From Calothrix sp. 336/3 (lineage in GTDB: Bacteria > Cyanobacteriota > Cyanobacteriia > Cyanobacteriales > Nostocaceae), in the NCBI RefSeq assembly GCF_000734895.2, contig NZ_CP011382.1:2892700-2956699 (forward strand): 64,000 nt of DNA. Direction: 5' to 3'. The position numbers were made by a program, and so were the translations under genes. Numbering within the stretch: position 1 is the stretch's first letter; every line of letters begins with the position of its first letter. The notes under the pieces were generated by a model, which made no database searches, had not been told where the DNA came from, and was given only the letters and a program-made list of their open reading frames with translations. Below, piece by piece: positions 37,693-46,984 of the stretch.

Positions 37693-37824
37693 ATATCACA
37701 TACTAGTAAACGTGGATTCACACCCATGTATATAGACAAGCAACGCAAAATCACTAGTAAAGGCGGAAAATCCGCTCATACAAAAGGAACCACTCACGAA
37801 TTTACATCCGATTTACCGTCATAA
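37693..37824 (+). pseudogene. Degraded KGG-repeat stress protein (ATA in start position)
   Basis: The 43-codon frame reads SHTSKRGFTPMYIDKQRKI then TSKGGKSAHTKGTTHEFTSD before stopping. This is the N-terminal half of KGG-type (Con-10-like) stress proteins, which normally begin M-S-x-T-S-K-R-G-F and carry further KGG repeats. A GGAG at 37682-37685 is correctly spaced for a start at 37693, but that codon is ATA, not ATG. With the missing C-terminal repeats this suggests a decaying gene, or an unusual short version translated from ATG 37726 or from ATA. Confidence 0.55.
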
Positions 37825-38032
37825 GGTGATGGTAATTGGTTACAAAAGTTGGCAATAAAATTAAAACAGCTAAGTAGCTAGGCAAACTTAAGTATGAAAA
37901 TAAATAACATTTGTAGCAAGCTATAAATCGCCCATAGCTTAGTTTTTGAGCAATGAATTACTCACTACAAATTTCAATTTATTTGCACCTACCTACTTAT
38001 CCAAGATTAGCTGATATCTAAAGGAGATAATC

Positions 38033-38380
38033 ATGAAAGAAGATTCCGAAAACATGATTGGTTTTGAAGGTGAGGATAAAAATATTACCCGTGACACCAG
38101 TCAATCTGAACCAAATAAAGTCAATGTTCACAAAGAAAGATTAACCGCAAACCCTGGCGATCGCATTGCCGAAGAACCACAAACAATCGAAGAGAAAGCG
38201 AAACAATTAGCTGTGGATTCGGGTGATATTACAGGTGAGCATCTAAAAGTACCAACTTATTGGATTATCGAATATCCCAACGGTGAAAAAAAAGCACTAC
38301 ACCATGTTAAGGATGCGGAGGCAATCTCGGATTTTATTCGTGTTGCGCGCATGGATGAAAATGGCGATCGCATTTGGTAG
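38033..38380 (+). CDS. Small acidic protein of unknown function
   Basis: Not recognised. 115 residues, strongly charged. The N-terminal two thirds are hydrophilic and probably disordered (KEDSENMIGFEGEDK, then EEPQTIEEKAKQLAVDSGDI). The last 45 residues look folded: VPTYWIIEYPNGEKKALHHVKDAEAISDFI. A strong ribosome site AAGGAG is eight bases before ATG 38033. The SDR gene follows 32 bases downstream on the same strand, so the two are likely one operon, and the KGG remnant precedes it. A stress-related role is suggested only by this company. Confidence 0.75.
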   Translation: MKEDSENMIGFEGEDKNITRDTSQSEPNKVNVHKERLTANPGDRIAEEPQTIEEKAKQLAVDSGDITGEHLKVPTYWIIEYPNGEKKALHHVKDAEAISDFIRVARMDENGDRIW

Positions 38381-38412
38381 TCGAGCGAGGAAAAATATAG
38401 GAGGAATTAGTG

Positions 38413-39252
38413 ATGGTTAATACGCAACAACCCATACAAACGAACAAAGAATCGGAAATGTCCCCCAGACCTGCGGCGGAACGTCGTGCTTATCAAGGTA
38501 GTGGTAAGTTGCAGGATAAGGTGGCATTGATTACTGGTGGTGATAGCGGGATTGGTCGTGCTGTAGCTGTCATGTATGCCAAAGAAGGTGCGGATGTGGT
38601 AATTATGTATCTAAAAGAGGACGATGATGCTCAGGAAACTAAACAGTTAGTGGAAAAAGAGGGTCGCCGTTGTCTTTCAATTGCTGGTGATGTGGGGGAT
38701 GAAAACTTTTGTAGGCAAGCTGTAGAGCGAACTGTAAAAGAGTTTGGGCATCTGGATATATTGGTGAATAATGCTGCCGAGCAACATCTTCAACCGAGTT
38801 TGGAAGAGATTAGCGCTGAGCAGTTGGAACGGACTTTCCGCACGAATATTTTTTCGATGTTTTATTTAAGCAAAGCGGCTTTACCTCACCTGAAGGAAGG
38901 TAGCACTATTATTAATACGACTTCAGTTACAGCCTATGAAGGTAGCCCGCAATTACTAGACTATTCGGCAACCAAGGGCGCAATTGTTGCTTTTACCCGT
39001 TCTTTGTCCCAGTCACTGATTGACAAACATATTCGTGTTAACGGGGTGGCACCGGGACCAATTTGGACTCCTTTGATTACTTCGACTTTCCCGGAAGAAA
39101 AAATCACTAAACACGGTAGTAATGTGCCCATGCAACGTGTTGGACAACCTGATGAGGTAGCTCCTTGTTATGTGTTTTTAGCGTCGGACGACTCATCCTA
39201 TATTGCGGGTCAGATTCTTCATCCCAATGGTGGCAAAATCGTTAATGGGTAA
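38413..39252 (+). CDS. Short-chain dehydrogenase (YghA / general stress protein 39-like)
   Basis: NAD(P)-dependent oxidoreductase of the classical-extended SDR type related to YghA/YdaD. A 30-residue N-terminal extension with SPRPAAERRAYQGSGKL is characteristic of this subgroup. The nucleotide loop is TGGDSGIG (41-48), then NNAAEQ, and the catalytic YSATK motif at about 184. AGGAGG at 38399-38404 suits ATG 38413 (279 residues) better than GTG 38410. A terminator follows. Substrate unknown; relatives reduce small carbonyls under stress. Confidence 0.92.
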   Translation: MVNTQQPIQTNKESEMSPRPAAERRAYQGSGKLQDKVALITGGDSGIGRAVAVMYAKEGADVVIMYLKEDDDAQETKQLVEKEGRRCLSIAGDVGDENFCRQAVERTVKEFGHLDILVNNAAEQHLQPSLEEISAEQLERTFRTNIFSMFYLSKAALPHLKEGSTIINTTSVTAYEGSPQLLDYSATKGAIVAFTRSLSQSLIDKHIRVNGVAPGPIWTPLITSTFPEEKITKHGSNVPMQRVGQPDEVAPCYVFLASDDSSYIAGQILHPNGGKIVNG

Positions 39253-39607
39253 TGCCTATTTTGGATACATTTGCTGCGCTCTGTATAAGCAAAATACTTA
39301 CAAAGCAAGTTTTAATATAAGTTCTTCCTTGGGGAGGAACTTTTTTGCATAAGGAATACCGAGGTTACGCAGGAAATCAGCCAAAGGTTGCAAAAAAGCA
39401 ATATTCCTAAACTCAGATTTTCATTTAAAGGAGAATCTGCACGTAGTTTTAGGTAGAAAAGTACTTGAAGAATTAAAGAAAGCTATTGTAGTATGCCGTT
39501 TCCTCTTATTTTAGTAACTTGGGAATATACTCCCCGCTTTGTCTATATAATTTAGACACTTAATAGCTTAATTACCTATTTGTTCGGTTCTAATCGGAAA
39601 TTACATT
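39253..39607. other. Intergenic region between the SDR gene and nagZ
   Basis: About 355 bases. It contains the SDR terminator at 39319-39346. The remainder is AT-rich leader for the next gene, with no ORF. Confidence 0.45.
39319..39346 (+). terminator. Terminator of the SDR operon
   Basis: GTTCTTCC (39321-39328) pairs with GGAGGAAC (39333-39340), with one G-T pair and a short loop, and is followed by six T residues. Confidence 0.8.
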
Positions 39608-40684
39608 ATGAGTGATATACAAAGATTTGGTAATCATTTAATTATCGGCATCGCTGGCACAAAATTGAATGATGAAGATAAACGCTTGTTAAGTGATTTA
39701 AAACCCGTGGGAATTGTCTTTTATGGCAAAAACTTTCTCCACGATACCGATTATGAAACGTGGTTGCACAGTTTTGGAGAATTAATTAAGGGAATCCGCC
39801 AATATACAGAGCGAGAAAGGATGCTCCTTAGTATAGACCATGAGGGGGGGCGAGTAATTCGTCCACCTGCCCCTATTACCAGATTCCCCGATGCGTTTTC
39901 CCAAGGTGCTAAGGGGCGGCAAGTTGCCCAAGCCATGGCAGTAGAATTAAAATCTCTTGGTATAAATGTTTCCTGGTCTCCGGTTGCCGATATTTTTTCT
40001 AATCCTGACAATCCAATCATTGGCTCTCGCGCTTTCAGTAATAATGCAGAGTCAGCTGCGGAGTATGCTATCGAATGCTACAAAGGATTGCAGGAAGCTG
40101 GGATTATTGCCTGTGCTAAACATTTTCCCGGACATGGGGATACTAGTAAAGACTCCCATTTAGAATTGCCAGTTTTGCACCTCACAGAGGAGGAATTGTG
40201 GCAAAGGGAATTAATTCCTTTCCAAAAGCTGATTCAGCAGCAGATTCCCATGGTAATGACAGCGCATATTCTTTTCCCGAAAATTGATGCAGAGGTTCCT
40301 GCAACCCTTTCTCAGAAGATTCTCACGGGGATATTACGGGAAAAATTGGGTTTTACTGGGGTGATTGTCTCCGATGATTTGGATATGGCAGCCGTGGCTA
40401 GGATGTATAGTAATTCTGGAACCGTGGCGAAAACCTTGAACGCTGGTTGTGATTTGCTCATGGTATCGCGGAATTTACCCGCATCTTCCCCAGAGCGAAT
40501 TTATCAGATTGGGAGGGATTTTGCTGAATCTTTAAATCAGGGCAGTTTACAGGAATCGGTGGTGGTTGCTGCTCAGGAAAGAATTGAAAATTTATTGCAG
40601 CAAACTCCCCAGTATCGTGTCGTTTTTCTGGATGCAGATGTTTTGCAATATCATTCAGAATTGGCGATCGCCTGCTCTCAATAA
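39608..40684 (+). CDS. nagZ: Beta-N-acetylhexosaminidase, GH3 glycosidase family
   Basis: Glycoside hydrolase family 3 enzyme expected to release N-acetylglucosamine from muropeptides in wall recycling. The NagZ-specific catalytic loop KHFPGHGDTSKDSHLELP is near residue 170 and the nucleophile Asp lies in VIVSDDLDMAAV (about 254). The 358 residues form a single TIM barrel without the C-terminal domain of larger GH3 enzymes, as in NagZ. No signal peptide, so cytoplasmic. An AmpG-like permease gene lies 3 kb away, which fits a recycling role. Confidence 0.9.
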   Translation: MSDIQRFGNHLIIGIAGTKLNDEDKRLLSDLKPVGIVFYGKNFLHDTDYETWLHSFGELIKGIRQYTERERMLLSIDHEGGRVIRPPAPITRFPDAFSQGAKGRQVAQAMAVELKSLGINVSWSPVADIFSNPDNPIIGSRAFSNNAESAAEYAIECYKGLQEAGIIACAKHFPGHGDTSKDSHLELPVLHLTEEELWQRELIPFQKLIQQQIPMVMTAHILFPKIDAEVPATLSQKILTGILREKLGFTGVIVSDDLDMAAVARMYSNSGTVAKTLNAGCDLLMVSRNLPASSPERIYQIGRDFAESLNQGSLQESVVVAAQERIENLLQQTPQYRVVFLDADVLQYHSELAIACSQ

Positions 40685-40935
40685 CAAGTAGAAGGGGAAA
40701 AGGGTATTTTTCTATTTATTACCCATCCCCAAATATTACAAAATTTGAAGATATTAATTTTAATGTAACGAATAAATATATTTCATCTATTTTATACTGC
40801 CCAGATTCATAAGCTTTTTTTAACTAGTTTCCCTGGTTGGAAATATCTGAAATAGGTATAGACTTAAGTCATGCACTGATGTCGAATTAAGGTGTGTCAA
40901 GCTAGCTCTTGACGAGGGGTAAACTCTGCGTTTTC

Positions 40936-42480
40936 TTATTTATTTACTAGTTTTTCTATCTCTATGAGTAAATCTCTAGGAATGGGTTTCGTCATCAAAA
41001 TTTCGTGCTTTAAATCTCCCCATCTTTTTCCACAACTGATTTGATAATTAGTGATAATTTCCGGAATTTTTGAGGAAACAATGACTCGAATGGGTTGTAA
41101 TTGCCCTAGCAACCGAGCATGACGATATTGAGGAGAAGCTTGCAGGGCAATATCTAATTTTCTCGCAATAATTTCCGCGTCAATATCTATTTTTTCTAGT
41201 AATAAAAGATAATGTTCTTGGGGATATTTAACTGGTACAATTGCTCTGAAGGATTTTTCATCTAGGGGTAAACTAGCACAAACTTCCATGACAAAAGTAG
41301 AGTTTAACTTTTCTCCTACTAAGTCACTAATTTGTTGAGTACGTCCCAGGAATTCTAAACAGGGAGTTTGTAAATAGTAATGGGAAACACCTAGGCGATC
41401 GCCAATGCGATAACGATACAAACCACCCTTTTGTGAGATAATCACCTCATACTCTTCACCTACGACTAATTCATGCAATAAATGAATATTTCCCTGAGTA
41501 TCTAAAAACTCAAAAAATACCTCATCTAATATTGGTACACAACCCTGGGAAGGAATTAAGGGAATTGTCATGGGTGCTTCTGTTGCTAAAAGTCCTTTAC
41601 CCTGCACCAAAACCCTAGGAAAACAGGAGCGTAAATAGGCAGCACTATCAGCAGCATTTACCCTATCCCAGCAGGAAATTAATTTTAGTTCTGTCCACAT
41701 ATCCTGCCAGTTAATTGTTTCTCCTTGGAGCATTTGGCAGCGTTGTAGAGAAATTTTGTTTTCTAATTCCTGGGCTAAAATTTCTCGATTTTCTTGAATA
41801 TAATCAAGGATAACTTTTAAAAATGTGGGGCTCCAGATAGAGATAATTTCTAACTTATCTTCTGCTAATAAAGTCAGAGCCAGTTGATGTTTAAATTCCT
41901 TTCCACTACGTAAACCAGATATTTTTGGAATAGAGACTAGGAACGGACGTAAAAACCAGCGTAACCAGCCATCTAAATATTCACTATCATCATTATTAAT
42001 TCTATTTTCTCCCTGAAACTTTTCATCTTGACTTTGCAGTACAGGTGAGATGCAAAAATAGATTTTACCTGTAGTAAATTTCGCTCCATGGGCAATTAAA
42101 TCCTCTGCCCAAACGCAGAACATTTGACTGAAGGAACCTAGGAGAGATTGGGTATAGGGAATAAATTTAGCCGCACCACTACTCCCTGATGTCTGTTCAT
42201 AAAATTTAATTTTTTCGGGGGTGAGTAGAGATATTTTATTTTCTCGTTGTTGAGTTATCCATGGTTCTATATCTTGATAGCTGATAATGGGTATTTGCTG
42301 CCAATCTTCGATATTAGTAATAGATAGGGATTTGCCATACTCGCTGTTAATCAAATTAGGAAAAATAGCTTTTTGGACTTTTTGTTGTGCTAGCTGAGGA
42401 TTGTGTAAGGCTCGGTAAAATTTTCGTCGAGCCGGATACAGAAGTAAACGAAAAATTCTAATGATAAATTTGAATATCAT
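40936..42480 (-). CDS. GH3 auxin-responsive-type acyl-adenylating protein
   Basis: Member of the GH3 family (plant jasmonate/auxin-amino-acid conjugases), an adenylate-forming enzyme. The ATP loop reads FYEQTSGSSGAAKFIPYT (about 92-109); a second motif is YRYRIGDRLGV and a third LEFLGRTQQISDLVGEKL. The 514 residues are full length. Bacterial GH3 proteins have no settled substrate. A GNAT acetyltransferase gene lies 54 bases upstream on the same strand and may be cotranscribed. Confidence 0.88.
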   Translation of the reverse strand: MIFKFIIRIFRLLLYPARRKFYRALHNPQLAQQKVQKAIFPNLINSEYGKSLSITNIEDWQQIPIISYQDIEPWITQQRENKISLLTPEKIKFYEQTSGSSGAAKFIPYTQSLLGSFSQMFCVWAEDLIAHGAKFTTGKIYFCISPVLQSQDEKFQGENRINNDDSEYLDGWLRWFLRPFLVSIPKISGLRSGKEFKHQLALTLLAEDKLEIISIWSPTFLKVILDYIQENREILAQELENKISLQRCQMLQGETINWQDMWTELKLISCWDRVNAADSAAYLRSCFPRVLVQGKGLLATEAPMTIPLIPSQGCVPILDEVFFEFLDTQGNIHLLHELVVGEEYEVIISQKGGLYRYRIGDRLGVSHYYLQTPCLEFLGRTQQISDLVGEKLNSTFVMEVCASLPLDEKSFRAIVPVKYPQEHYLLLLEKIDIDAEIIARKLDIALQASPQYRHARLLGQLQPIRVIVSSKIPEIITNYQISCGKRWGDLKHEILMTKPIPRDLLIEIEKLVNK

Positions 42481-42534
42481 ATCTTTTAATAAATTCCCTC
42501 ACTTCTATAATGATTGGGGAATGTTATATAATAT

Positions 42535-43011
42535 CTATAGAAACTTTTTCATCCACAAAGACTGAGTTTGATAGTTCAATTGATGATATAAATTAATCGC
42601 AGGGTGATTATTCGCAAATACTTGTAAACTAATTTGCTTATCACCATGGTTGATTGCCCAGTTTTCTGCATATATCATTAAAGCTTTACCTATTCCTTGA
42701 CGACGATGCTCAGGTAACACGTAAAGAAGAAAAATATGGGTGTGGCGATCGCCAGTTACTTGATCAATAGCATTTCCCAACCACAGACAAGCAATGGGAA
42801 TTTGCTTTTTACCATTCCCTTCCGAAGATATCTCTACCCACCACAGAGGAGTCTCAGAAGAAAAGTACTGTTCAACGGTATATGCTAAGTGGGCAAAATT
42901 CTCTTGCTCAGTCATCTCCTGATAAGTTCGCTGCATAAACTTTACCAAGAGCGATCGCTCTAAAGTTGAGCCACGACGAATGCTATAACCCGGTGGTAAT
43001 TCAATCAACAT
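42535..43011 (-). CDS. GNAT family N-acetyltransferase
   Basis: 158-residue single-domain GNAT protein. The acetyl-CoA binding loop is VLPEHRRQGIGKALM, followed by the family's late ANNHPAINLYHQLNYQ motif. There is no extra domain. The target is unknown. It precedes the GH3-type adenylase on the same strand with a 54-base gap, so a shared modification pathway is possible but unproven. Confidence 0.88.
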   Translation of the reverse strand: MLIELPPGYSIRRGSTLERSLLVKFMQRTYQEMTEQENFAHLAYTVEQYFSSETPLWWVEISSEGNGKKQIPIACLWLGNAIDQVTGDRHTHIFLLYVLPEHRRQGIGKALMIYAENWAINHGDKQISLQVFANNHPAINLYHQLNYQTQSLWMKKFL

Positions 43012-43085
43012 GGGAATTTAGGGTGTAGATAGGAAGGGGAGCAGGAAAATTAAGAATTAACCTATTATCCATCCCCCATTACCTA

Positions 43086-43268
43086 TTACCTCATACCCAT
43101 AAATAACAACCAACTACTTCCCAAAAAACCGATACCACCATCCTGGAAAGTCGGTGCAGGTGCTGCCATATCCGCAGGTAGAAAAATTCTGGCACTAACT
43201 GCAACTAAAGCCACAAGAAATGTTAGTACCACTAGTAGGGGGGCAATATATTGACGGAAGAAAGCCAT
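43086..43268 (-). CDS. Small single-span membrane protein
   Basis: A 60-residue protein with one strong membrane helix near the start (YIAPLLVVLTFLVALVAVSA, from 7) and a second, weaker hydrophobic end (GIGFLGSSWLLFMG). Pro- and Ala-rich linker between. I do not recognise it as a known photosystem or cytochrome b6f small subunit. A regular start, clean membrane topology and length typical of conserved cyanobacterial mini-proteins favour a real gene. Confidence 0.65.
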   Translation of the reverse strand: MAFFRQYIAPLLVVLTFLVALVAVSARIFLPADMAAPAPTFQDGGIGFLGSSWLLFMGMR

Positions 43269-43465
43269 ATTTCACTCAAGAATAAGGGATATTTTTAGAA
43301 AAAGCTAAAGATTTGTTAAGCTGTCTAGATTTATTTTAGCGGTGTTTTGCTGCTGGCGAATTGGCAATCAATATTTCCTATGGGTAACAAACAAACTGTC
43401 ACCCACCCTAAATGTGAGGAGAAATTTCTTATCTTTTATTGGGAATTATCAGTTTTTCCTGAAAA

Positions 43466-43891
43466 TTAACTTTTATCCCGTTCAATATCAGCGATCGCCC
43501 TTTCCCAATACCAATTTTCTGGCATCCCTGGATTCTGCTGTTTCCCTTGCTCCACAATATCTTGGGCAGCATTTTCATCCCCTGCAAGTAAGGCAATTAG
43601 ACGATTTTTTAGGTAAGCATCGGGTGCTTTGGGATTACTCTGGGGTTTGGGTGCTGCTGCTGGTGCTGCTGGTGCTGGGCGAAAAGCTTGGGCTTGTTGT
43701 TGCCTTTTCAACTCCCAGAAAAGCACGTAGTACAATGTACCAAAAATCACAATTAAGCTAAACGTGCCCAAAAAAGTTAAGAGATTTAGGGAAAGGTATC
43801 CCAAAACTAACTGGGAAAGGACATAACCCAACAAAATCCCAGTTAACAATAGAATTGTAGTAGCTACGGAAATGACTAATTTTTGCCCCAT
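43466..43891 (-). CDS. Hypothetical membrane protein with Pro/Ala linker
   Basis: 141 residues. Two membrane helices (about 7-32 and 37-60) are followed by a low-complexity linker (APAAPAAAPKPQSNPKAP) and a short helical domain (DAYLKNRLIALLAGDENAAQDIVEQGKQ) that looks like a single TPR-like unit. Function unknown. Its start overlaps the end of the AmpG-like permease gene by 16 bases, so the two are translationally coupled. Confidence 0.78.
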   Translation of the reverse strand: MGQKLVISVATTILLLTGILLGYVLSQLVLGYLSLNLLTFLGTFSLIVIFGTLYYVLFWELKRQQQAQAFRPAPAAPAAAPKPQSNPKAPDAYLKNRLIALLAGDENAAQDIVEQGKQQNPGMPENWYWERAIADIERDKS

Positions 43892-45171
43892 AAATCATCC
43901 TCTTCATCTAATCCTGGTCTAGACATGGCTGCCGGGGGTTGATTCCACGGAGCGAATATAGGTAATAATAGTAACCCAGGTAAAGCCGCCGCAATACTAA
44001 TGAGAAAAAATGTTGACCATCCTGTGCTTTTGGCGATCGCTCCAGCTGGTGCTGCTAATATATCTCGACTGACCGCCATTAAACTAGAAAGTAAGGCATA
44101 CTGGGTCGCCGAGAATTGTTGATTGCAGAGACTCATCAAAAAAGCGACAAAGGCGATTGTTCCCAAACCACCACAGAAGTTTTCTACATTGATAGCAACT
44201 AACAGCATTTGGTAATTTTTTCCTACCTGGGGTTGCGCTAGGGCAAAGTAAGCTAAGTTACTCAGTGCTTGCAGTATGCCAAATATCCACAGGGAACGAT
44301 TAATACCAATTTGTCTCAGTATTGCTCCACCAGTCAAAGTTCCCACGATAGTGGCAAGTATTCCCATACCCCCACGAATTTTCCCAATATCGGTATTGGT
44401 GAAGCCCATCTGCACCAGGAATGTTATCGACATATTATTCAATAACGCATCCCCTAATCGATATAAAGTGACAAAGAGGATAATTAGGAGAGCAGAGACT
44501 ACACCCCGGCGTTGAAAAAACTCCCAAAAGGGCAAAAAAACTGCATCTCTGAGGGAAGTAGGGGGGGTGATTTGTTGAGGTTCTGGAGCAAACAAAGTAC
44601 CCAAAATCCCAATGATCATGGTAGCTGCCATAATTATATAGACCGATGACCAGGGTAGGCGGTCAGCTAAAATTAGAGCTAGGGAACCCCCTGCCAATGT
44701 GGCAATCCGGTAGCCAAGGGTAAAAACTGCCGCTCCGAAACCCATCTCTAAGGGTTCCAAAACATCTACCCGGTAAGCATCCGCAGCAATATCCTGAGTC
44801 GCACTTAAAAAAGCAATCACGAACGCATTAATTGCTAAGAGTTGTAACGCTTGCTTGGGTTGCTGAAAACCAAGAACGGCGATCGCCACCATTAAAGCAA
44901 TTTGAGTCACAATCAACCAACCCCTACGTCTACCCAAAAATGGTAGGGTAAAGCGATCGAGAAATGGCGACCAGAAGAACTTCCAGGAATATGGTAAATT
45001 GACAAGACTCGTCAAACCAATGACTGCAATATCAACTTGTTCTCGACTCATCCAGGTTTTGAGAGCATCACCAATTAACAACAAGGGTAAACCCGAACCA
45101 AAACCTATTAACAACAAAGTTGTCATCTTCCGGCTATTAAATACCCGTAGAATTGAAGAAGTAGAGTTCAC
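43876..45171 (-). CDS. AmpG-like major facilitator permease
   Basis: MFS transporter resembling AmpG, which imports anhydromuropeptides during wall recycling. The 431 residues have 12-14 hydrophobic segments. The first motif LLLIGFGSGLPLLLIGDALK and the FSATQDIAADAYRVD loop are AmpG hallmarks. The C-terminal ~20 residues are acidic and cytoplasmic. It is coupled to the small membrane gene downstream. AmpG-like proteins in cyanobacteria are not all proven muropeptide importers, so the substrate is inferred. Confidence 0.85.
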   Translation of the reverse strand: MNSTSSILRVFNSRKMTTLLLIGFGSGLPLLLIGDALKTWMSREQVDIAVIGLTSLVNLPYSWKFFWSPFLDRFTLPFLGRRRGWLIVTQIALMVAIAVLGFQQPKQALQLLAINAFVIAFLSATQDIAADAYRVDVLEPLEMGFGAAVFTLGYRIATLAGGSLALILADRLPWSSVYIIMAATMIIGILGTLFAPEPQQITPPTSLRDAVFLPFWEFFQRRGVVSALLIILFVTLYRLGDALLNNMSITFLVQMGFTNTDIGKIRGGMGILATIVGTLTGGAILRQIGINRSLWIFGILQALSNLAYFALAQPQVGKNYQMLLVAINVENFCGGLGTIAFVAFLMSLCNQQFSATQYALLSSLMAVSRDILAAPAGAIAKSTGWSTFFLISIAAALPGLLLLPIFAPWNQPPAAMSRPGLDEEDDLWGKN

Positions 45172-45370
45172 TGTATGATTACTTGCTCCCTTTGTCAGGT
45201 AAATTTCAGATATATTCCCATACTTACTGTGTCATTTCACGCCTATCCGCCAAATTGACATAAGCAACGGGTAATATACACAGAAACCCCTGTACTTTAA
45301 CTCCATATTGCTCAGAACAAAACAAATTGGTATCTTGAGGGCAAAACAGTAAAAACCCTTACTTGCAGTT

Positions 45371-46429
45371 ATGACTCAGAATAACCCAGTTTATCCGGTG
45401 ATTTGGCACAACGATTCTGTATCATTAATTGACCAAACTCGTCTACCTGGTGAATATAGTTTCGTAGAGATTAGCCGCAGTGCAGATATGGCACAGGCAA
45501 TTAAAACTATGATTGTTCGTGGTGCGCCGGCAATTGGTGTAGCTGCTGCCTATGGGATGTATTTAGGGGCAAGGGAAATCGCCACGGAGAACCGTGATGA
45601 ATTTTTGCGCTGTCTAGAGCAGGTAGCCGAAATGTTGCGGGCAACCCGTCCCACAGCCGTGAATTTATTCTGGGCAATATCGCGGATGATGAAAGTAGCC
45701 TATGAGACTATAGGTACGGTAGAAGACATTCAAAAAGTTATGTTGCAAACTGCCCAAGCGATTAATTCAGAAGATATTCAAACTTGCTTGGCGATTGGCG
45801 ACCATGGGTTAAAAGCCTTACCACAGACACCAGAAAAACTCACGATTCTCACCCACTGTAATGCGGGAGCTTTAGCCACGGCGGGTTATGGTACTGCCCT
45901 CGGCGTGGTACGCTCGGCTTGGAGTGAAGGACGTTTAACACGGGTATTCGCCGATGAAACCCGTCCCAGGTTGCAAGGAGCAAAGTTAACAGCTTGGGAA
46001 TGTGTGCAAGAAGGGATTCCGGTGACAGTGATTACTGATAGTATGGCAGCCCATTGTATGAAGCAAGGTTTAATTCATGCCGTAGTTGTGGGTGCAGATA
46101 GAATTGCGGCAAATGGGGATAGTGCGAATAAAATCGGGACTTACCACTTGGCGATCGCCGCCCAATACCACAATATACCTTTCTTTGTTGCTGCACCTTT
46201 GTCAACTGTAGACTTTAATATTAGCGACGGTAGTCAAATTCCCATCGAAGAACGTAACCCAGAGGAAATCTACCATGTGGGTGAAGCCACACTCACACCC
46301 CTAGGTGCGGAATTTTATAATCCAGCTTTTGATGTCACCCCCGCAGAGTTAATTACTGCCATCATCACCGAACACGGTGCTTTTGCTCCTGGTGAATTAA
46401 AAGACTTTCAGGAAAAACAAGTTAATTAG
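45371..46429 (+). CDS. mtnA: S-methyl-5-thioribose-1-phosphate isomerase
   Basis: Methionine salvage enzyme converting methylthioribose 1-phosphate to methylthioribulose 1-phosphate. eIF2B-like fold. Diagnostic blocks are [16 protein letters not shown] early, the catalytic Cys in [17 protein letters not shown] (about 160) and the catalytic Asp in [20 protein letters not shown] (about 240). The 352 residues are full length. It is divergent from the AmpG-like gene; no other methionine salvage gene is adjacent. Confidence 0.96.
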   Translation: MTQNNPVYPVIWHNDSVSLIDQTRLPGEYSFVEISRSADMAQAIKTMIVRGAPAIGVAAAYGMYLGAREIATENRDEFLRCLEQVAEMLRATRPTAVNLFWAISRMMKVAYETIGTVEDIQKVMLQTAQAINSEDIQTCLAIGDHGLKALPQTPEKLTILTHCNAGALATAGYGTALGVVRSAWSEGRLTRVFADETRPRLQGAKLTAWECVQEGIPVTVITDSMAAHCMKQGLIHAVVVGADRIAANGDSANKIGTYHLAIAAQYHNIPFFVAAPLSTVDFNISDGSQIPIEERNPEEIYHVGEATLTPLGAEFYNPAFDVTPAELITAIITEHGAFAPGELKDFQEKQVN

Positions 46430-46575
46430 CAATTGCTCACAATTATCGTTTTTTCGAGATTATCAACAGTATAAACTGTGGCGATCGCCCGAGAATTTCC
46501 AGCCTAGATTGGGACAAATTCCTCTATGAAGAATCTCCAGCAATCCCTGGAATTTCGGAAAAAGGAATAAAATTT

Positions 46576-46950
46576 GTGCTTGGAAGTAAAGGTAATAGTG
46601 GAGATTTTGTCAGTTCTCCCGGCAATGCAGTTCCCCAACCCTTAGCTGAATATCTCTTCAAAGCCAATACACCTTATGCATTCTACCTGGAATCATTCTA
46701 TGGCGATCGCCCCACAGGTATCCTCTATTCCCACAACAATAAAAATCGTAATGGCAACCAGCAAAGTAAATTCTCCGCCGATTTCTCCGGACTTGCCAAA
46801 GGGGGTGTCACCATTCGTTGGGATGATACTGGTTCTGCCCTCGTCAGAAGTAATTTAGAAGATACTGACTTTGATGATTTTATTATCCGTGCTGGCGGGC
46901 TTTGTCCACCCTCAGCCAAATGTCACAAAGGAATTAAGGTAAAATTATGA
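46576..46950 (+). CDS. Hypothetical protein, possibly 5'-truncated
   Basis: 124 residues from GTG 46576, which has AAAGGA nine bases upstream. Gly-, Asn- and Asp-rich, with a beta-strand look and the segment DDTGSALVRSNLEDTDFDDFI. This calls to mind domains of secreted calcium-binding or DUF4114-type proteins, though the match is from memory. The frame stays open upstream to 46426 and reads protein-like (SLDWDKFLYEESPAIPG) but holds no start codon. It may therefore be the surviving end of a larger secreted protein gene. Confidence 0.5.
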   Translation: MLGSKGNSGDFVSSPGNAVPQPLAEYLFKANTPYAFYLESFYGDRPTGILYSHNNKNRNGNQQSKFSADFSGLAKGGVTIRWDDTGSALVRSNLEDTDFDDFIIRAGGLCPPSAKCHKGIKVKL

Positions 46951-46984
46951 GTAGAAATATTAATAAATGTAAATTTATCCCCCC

